Translations under genes and position numbers: made by a program
In this document: in pieces, positions 43,088-45,545 of the stretch
Numbering within the stretch: the stretch's first letter is position 1
Layout of the letters: the number at the start of each line of letters is the position of its first letter
The notes under the pieces: generated by a model
What the model was told of the DNA's origin: nothing
Database searches by the model: none
Seen by the model: the letters and a program-made list of their open reading frames with translations, nothing else
Source of the DNA: Arthrobacter sp.
GTDB lineage: Bacteria > Actinomycetota > Actinomycetes > Actinomycetales > Micrococcaceae
NCBI GenBank assembly: GCA_026393275.1
Contig: JAPLAM010000054.1
Coordinates: forward strand, 1 to 45,545
DNA length: 45,545 nucleotides
Reading direction: 5' to 3'

Positions 43088-43188
43088 TTCGACGGTTCCC
43101 TACCGGCACGCCGCTTGGAAACACCCAGCGGGCACGGAACCGTCGAAACGGCGGCCTGGCACAGAGCGCCCGCCGAAAGCACCGTGCC
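43088..43188 (+). other. Nested inverted repeats in the antiporter leader (candidate structured RNA)
   Basis: TTCGACGGTTCC (43088-43099) pairs perfectly with GGAACCGTCGAA (43136-43147). Inside, CCGCT (43111-43115) pairs with AGCGG (43127-43131). Downstream, GGCAC (43158-43162) pairs with GTGCC (43184-43188). The set ends 29 bp before the antiporter ATG. It may be a cis-acting RNA or an operator. Confidence 0.5.
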
Positions 43189-43216
43189 GGAGAGACCGGC
43201 CTGAGAGAATGGCGTC

Positions 43217-45091
43217 ATGGAACTCGCACTCGGACTGCTGGTTCTCGTGGCCGTCGTCTGTGCCGGCAGCGCAGTGGGCCGGAAACTCAACATTTCCGTT
43301 CCGCTACTCCTGGTACTGGCCGGCGTCGCGGGATCGTTCCTGCCCTTTGTCCCGGCCGTGGATTTGAACCCGGAGCTGGTCCTGGTCGGACTGCTGCCGC
43401 CGCTGCTCTACGCTGCCGCGCTGCGAACCTCACTCTTCGACTTCCGCTCCAACCGCCGGGCCATCTCGCTGCTCTCGGTGGGCTATGTCATCTTCGGCAC
43501 CCTCGCGGTGGGCTTCGTGGTCTGGTGGCTGTTCCCGGAAATCCCGCTGGCCGCCGCGATCGCCCTCGGCGCCGTCGTGGCCCCGCCGGACGCCGTGGCC
43601 GCCACCGCCATCGCCCGAAAAGTGGGCATGCCCCGCCGGATCGTCACCATCCTCGAGGGCGAATCCCTGGTCAACGACGCCACCGCACTGGTTTGCCTCC
43701 GTGCCGCCATCGCCGCGCTGGCCGGGACCGTGTCCGCGGCCGGAATCGCCGGTGGCTTCCTGCTCGCGGCCGGCGGCGGGCTGGTGGTGGGCCTGGCCGC
43801 CGCCTACGTGCTGACCGAGCTGCGCAAGCGGATCCGGAACGTCGCGATCAACACCTCGACGTCGCTGATGGCCCCGTTCCTCGCCTACCTTCCGGCCGAG
43901 GCAATCCACGCCTCCGGGGTCCTCGCCGTCGTCGTCGCCGGGCTGGTGATGGGCACCAAGGCGCCGTCCATGCCCAACGGCGCCGCCCGGCTGAGCCAGC
44001 GCAGCAACTGGAACACAGTGCAGTTCCTGCTGGAGAACTCCGTGTTCCTGTTGATCGGGCTGCAGGTCCGCACCATCATCGAGGGCGTCCAGGACGACTC
44101 GCTTGGCGCCGGCCGGATCTGGGCCGGCTGCGCGGTAATCCTGCTGGCGGTGCTGCTGCTGCGGCCGGTGTGGGTGTTCCCGGCGACGTATCTGCCGCGG
44201 CTGATCCCGGCCGTGCAGCGGAACGACCCGGCACCGCCGTGGCAGTTCGCCGCCATCGTGTCCTGGGCGGGGATGCGCGGGGTGGTGACCCTCGCGGCGG
44301 TGCTGGTGCTGCCCGCGGGACTGGAGCACCGGGCGGTGCTGATCCTGGCCGCGATGGTGGTGGTCGGCGGGACCCTGGCGCTGCAGGGCTTCACCCTGCC
44401 GGCGCTGGTTCGGCTGCTCCGGCTGCAGGGCCCGGACCAGCGCGAGGATGCCCTGAACCAGGCCTCCCTGATGCAGCTGGCCACCGCCGCCGGGGTGCAG
44501 CGGCTGCAGGAACTGCGCACCGATAACGACCCGCCGGAGGTCGTGGCGATGCTCAAGCGGCGCACCCAGGAGCGCGGCCTGGCCGCCTGGGAACGGCTCG
44601 GCCGGGCGACGGCGGAGGCCTCGACCCCCAGCCAGCGCTACGCCCAGCTCCGGCTGGCCATGCTGGACGCGGAACGGGCCAAGGTGCTGGAGCTGCGCCG
44701 CGGCGGCCAGTACGCCCACGAGGTCCTCAGCGAAGTCCTGGACCGGCTGGACGTGGAGGAATCCATGCTGGACGTCTCGCTGGAGGAGCTGGACAGCTCC
44801 GGCGAGGGCGGCGGGGAAGGCATCGCCAGGCCCGGCGGCGTCTGCGGACACCTCGAATCCGCGCCGGACCCGCAGGTTCCGCCCGATCCCTTCTGCGCGG
44901 AGTGCCGCCGCGAAGGCACGACGCCGGTCCACCTCAGGATGTGCCTGGCTTGCGGATCCGTGGGCTGCTGCGATTCCTCTCCCGGCACCCACGCCTCAAA
45001 GCACTTCGACGCCACCGGCCACCCGGTGATGCGCAGCATCGAACCGGGCGAAGACTGGCGCTGGTGCTACGAGGACGACCTGCTCGGGTGA
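43217..45091 (+). CDS. Na+/H+ antiporter (CPA1) with C-terminal UBP-type zinc finger
   Basis: A 624-residue protein. About twelve TM helices (residues 1-405) carry the CPA1/NhaP motifs GAVVAPPDAVAATAIARK and LEGESLVNDATALV, for Na+ or K+ export against protons. A helical cytoplasmic region (about 410-535) leads to a UBP-type zinc finger (543-602). Its ligand candidates are CxH (C543, H545), CxxC (C560, C563), CxxC (C576, C579), C584/C585 and H592, H596, H602, and it ends WRWCYEDDLLG. UBP fingers bind ubiquitin tails in eukaryotes, but bacteria lack ubiquitin, so here it probably senses metal or a protein C-terminus. The fusion recurs in actinobacterial antiporters as far as I know. The ATG has GAGAGAA upstream. 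Confidence 0.9.
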   Translation: MELALGLLVLVAVVCAGSAVGRKLNISVPLLLVLAGVAGSFLPFVPAVDLNPELVLVGLLPPLLYAAALRTSLFDFRSNRRAISLLSVGYVIFGTLAVGFVVWWLFPEIPLAAAIALGAVVAPPDAVAATAIARKVGMPRRIVTILEGESLVNDATALVCLRAAIAALAGTVSAAGIAGGFLLAAGGGLVVGLAAAYVLTELRKRIRNVAINTSTSLMAPFLAYLPAEAIHASGVLAVVVAGLVMGTKAPSMPNGAARLSQRSNWNTVQFLLENSVFLLIGLQVRTIIEGVQDDSLGAGRIWAGCAVILLAVLLLRPVWVFPATYLPRLIPAVQRNDPAPPWQFAAIVSWAGMRGVVTLAAVLVLPAGLEHRAVLILAAMVVVGGTLALQGFTLPALVRLLRLQGPDQREDALNQASLMQLATAAGVQRLQELRTDNDPPEVVAMLKRRTQERGLAAWERLGRATAEASTPSQRYAQLRLAMLDAERAKVLELRRGGQYAHEVLSEVLDRLDVEESMLDVSLEELDSSGEGGGEGIARPGGVCGHLESAPDPQVPPDPFCAECRREGTTPVHLRMCLACGSVGCCDSSPGTHASKHFDATGHPVMRSIEPGEDWRWCYEDDLLG

Positions 45092-45118
45092 TGCCAAGGG
45101 CGCACGCCGCCTCCTCGC

Positions 45119-45545
45119 TCAGTTGGCGGGGTTGGCGAGGGATTCCTTGGCGGCGGCGGTGACGGCTTCGGTGGTGATGCCGAATTCCTGGAAGAGGCGT
45201 TTGTAGTCCGCGGAGGCGCCGAAGTGCTCGAGGCTGATGGAGCGGCCGGCGTCGCCGACGAATTCGCGCCAGCCCAGGGCGAGGCCGGCTTCGACCGAGA
45301 CGCGCGCCTTGACGCCGGCGGGGAGCACGGCCTCACGGTAGGCGGCATCCTGCTTGGTGAACCATTCGACGCAGGGCATGGACACGACCCGGGTGGGGAT
45401 CCCTTCGGCCTGCAGGGCTTCGCGGGCGGCCACGGCGAGCTGGACTTCGGAGCCGGTGCCGATCAGGATGACCTGCGCCGCCACGGTGGCGCCGTCGCGG
45501 GAGGCTTCGGCCAGGACGTAGCCGCCCTTCGCGACGCCGGCGGTC
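45119..45545 (-). CDS. tkt: Transketolase, C-terminal part (5' end outside window)
   Basis: The - frame is open from base 45544 to a TGA at 45119, giving 141 residues of the transketolase C-terminal domain. Recognisable parts are QVILIGTGSEVQLAVAAREAL, RVVSMPCVEWFTKQD and EHFGASADYKRLFQEFGITTEAV. Transketolase moves two-carbon ketol units in the pentose phosphate pathway using thiamine diphosphate. The thiamine and active-site residues lie beyond the window edge. An internal ATG at 45484 is not the start. It converges on the antiporter gene with 27 bp between. Confidence 0.93.
   Translation of the reverse strand, partial: TAGVAKGGYVLAEASRDGATVAAQVILIGTGSEVQLAVAAREALQAEGIPTRVVSMPCVEWFTKQDAAYREAVLPAGVKARVSVEAGLALGWREFVGDAGRSISLEHFGASADYKRLFQEFGITTEAVTAAAKESLANPAN

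Noticed and set aside
1..45545. CRISPR arrays, tRNA/rRNA genes, IS elements, phage genes
   Set aside because: No regularly spaced direct repeats, cloverleaf sequences, transposase motifs or phage proteins were seen on either strand.

Overview
The window looks like chromosome from a high-GC Gram-positive actinobacterium, most likely an Arthrobacter/Pseudarthrobacter-type Micrococcaceae. The evidence is very GC-rich third codon positions, many ATGA/GTGA stop-start overlaps, GTG starts and a mycothiol-type maleylpyruvate isomerase. No rRNA, tRNA, IS element or CRISPR array was seen.

Region 1 (1-14.4 kb) is an aromatic or ester catabolic region. It opens with a gentisate module (gentisate 1,2-dioxygenase entering from the left edge, FAH-family hydrolase, mycothiol-dependent maleylpyruvate isomerase), tightly coupled on + and closed by a bidirectional terminator. 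A MarR regulator and a DHA2 efflux pump on - follow. Next comes a GntR/UTRA regulator and a + strand block: two adjacent phosphotriesterase-family (PTE) proteins, an FAD aromatic hydroxylase, an HSL-type esterase and an aromatic-acid MFS symporter. An MBL-fold hydrolase (-) and a CocE/NonD esterase (+) diverge from an AT-rich palindrome. The first PTE-family protein has lost every metal ligand that its intact neighbour keeps, so it looks like a pseudoenzyme paired with an active enzyme. My reading is that esterases or lactonases plus the hydroxylase convert an unidentified aromatic ester or lactone into gentisate.

Region 2 (14.4-19.4 kb) is a TetR regulator followed by acyl-CoA dehydrogenase, thiolase and CoA ligase. 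Two tandem pseudo-palindromes, 20 bp centre to centre, flank a -35-like hexamer ahead of the dehydrogenase.

Region 3 (19.4-31 kb) is a sugar-acid (hexonate/hexuronate) locus on -. It encodes a solute-binding lipoprotein, two permeases (no ATPase), galactonate-type dehydratase, KDPG-type aldolase, KDG-type kinase, ManD mannonate-type dehydratase, and a one-piece fusion of a gluconokinase domain to a GH3 beta-N-acetylhexosaminidase-type domain. A divergent FadR-type GntR regulator, possibly leaderless, and an NAD-dependent epimerase/dehydratase complete it.

Region 4 (31-45.5 kb) is stress and housekeeping: universal stress protein, SRPBCC-like protein, phosphoribosyltransferase-hydrolase fusion, Mg2+-type P-ATPase, two alpha/beta hydrolases, a small acidic protein, PhnB/VOC protein, PfpI/DJ-1 protein, DUF2630 protein, secreted subtilisin, luciferase-like flavin oxidoreductase, a Na+/H+ antiporter with a C-terminal UBP-type zinc finger behind a leader that can fold into nested stems, and the C-terminus of transketolase running off the right edge.
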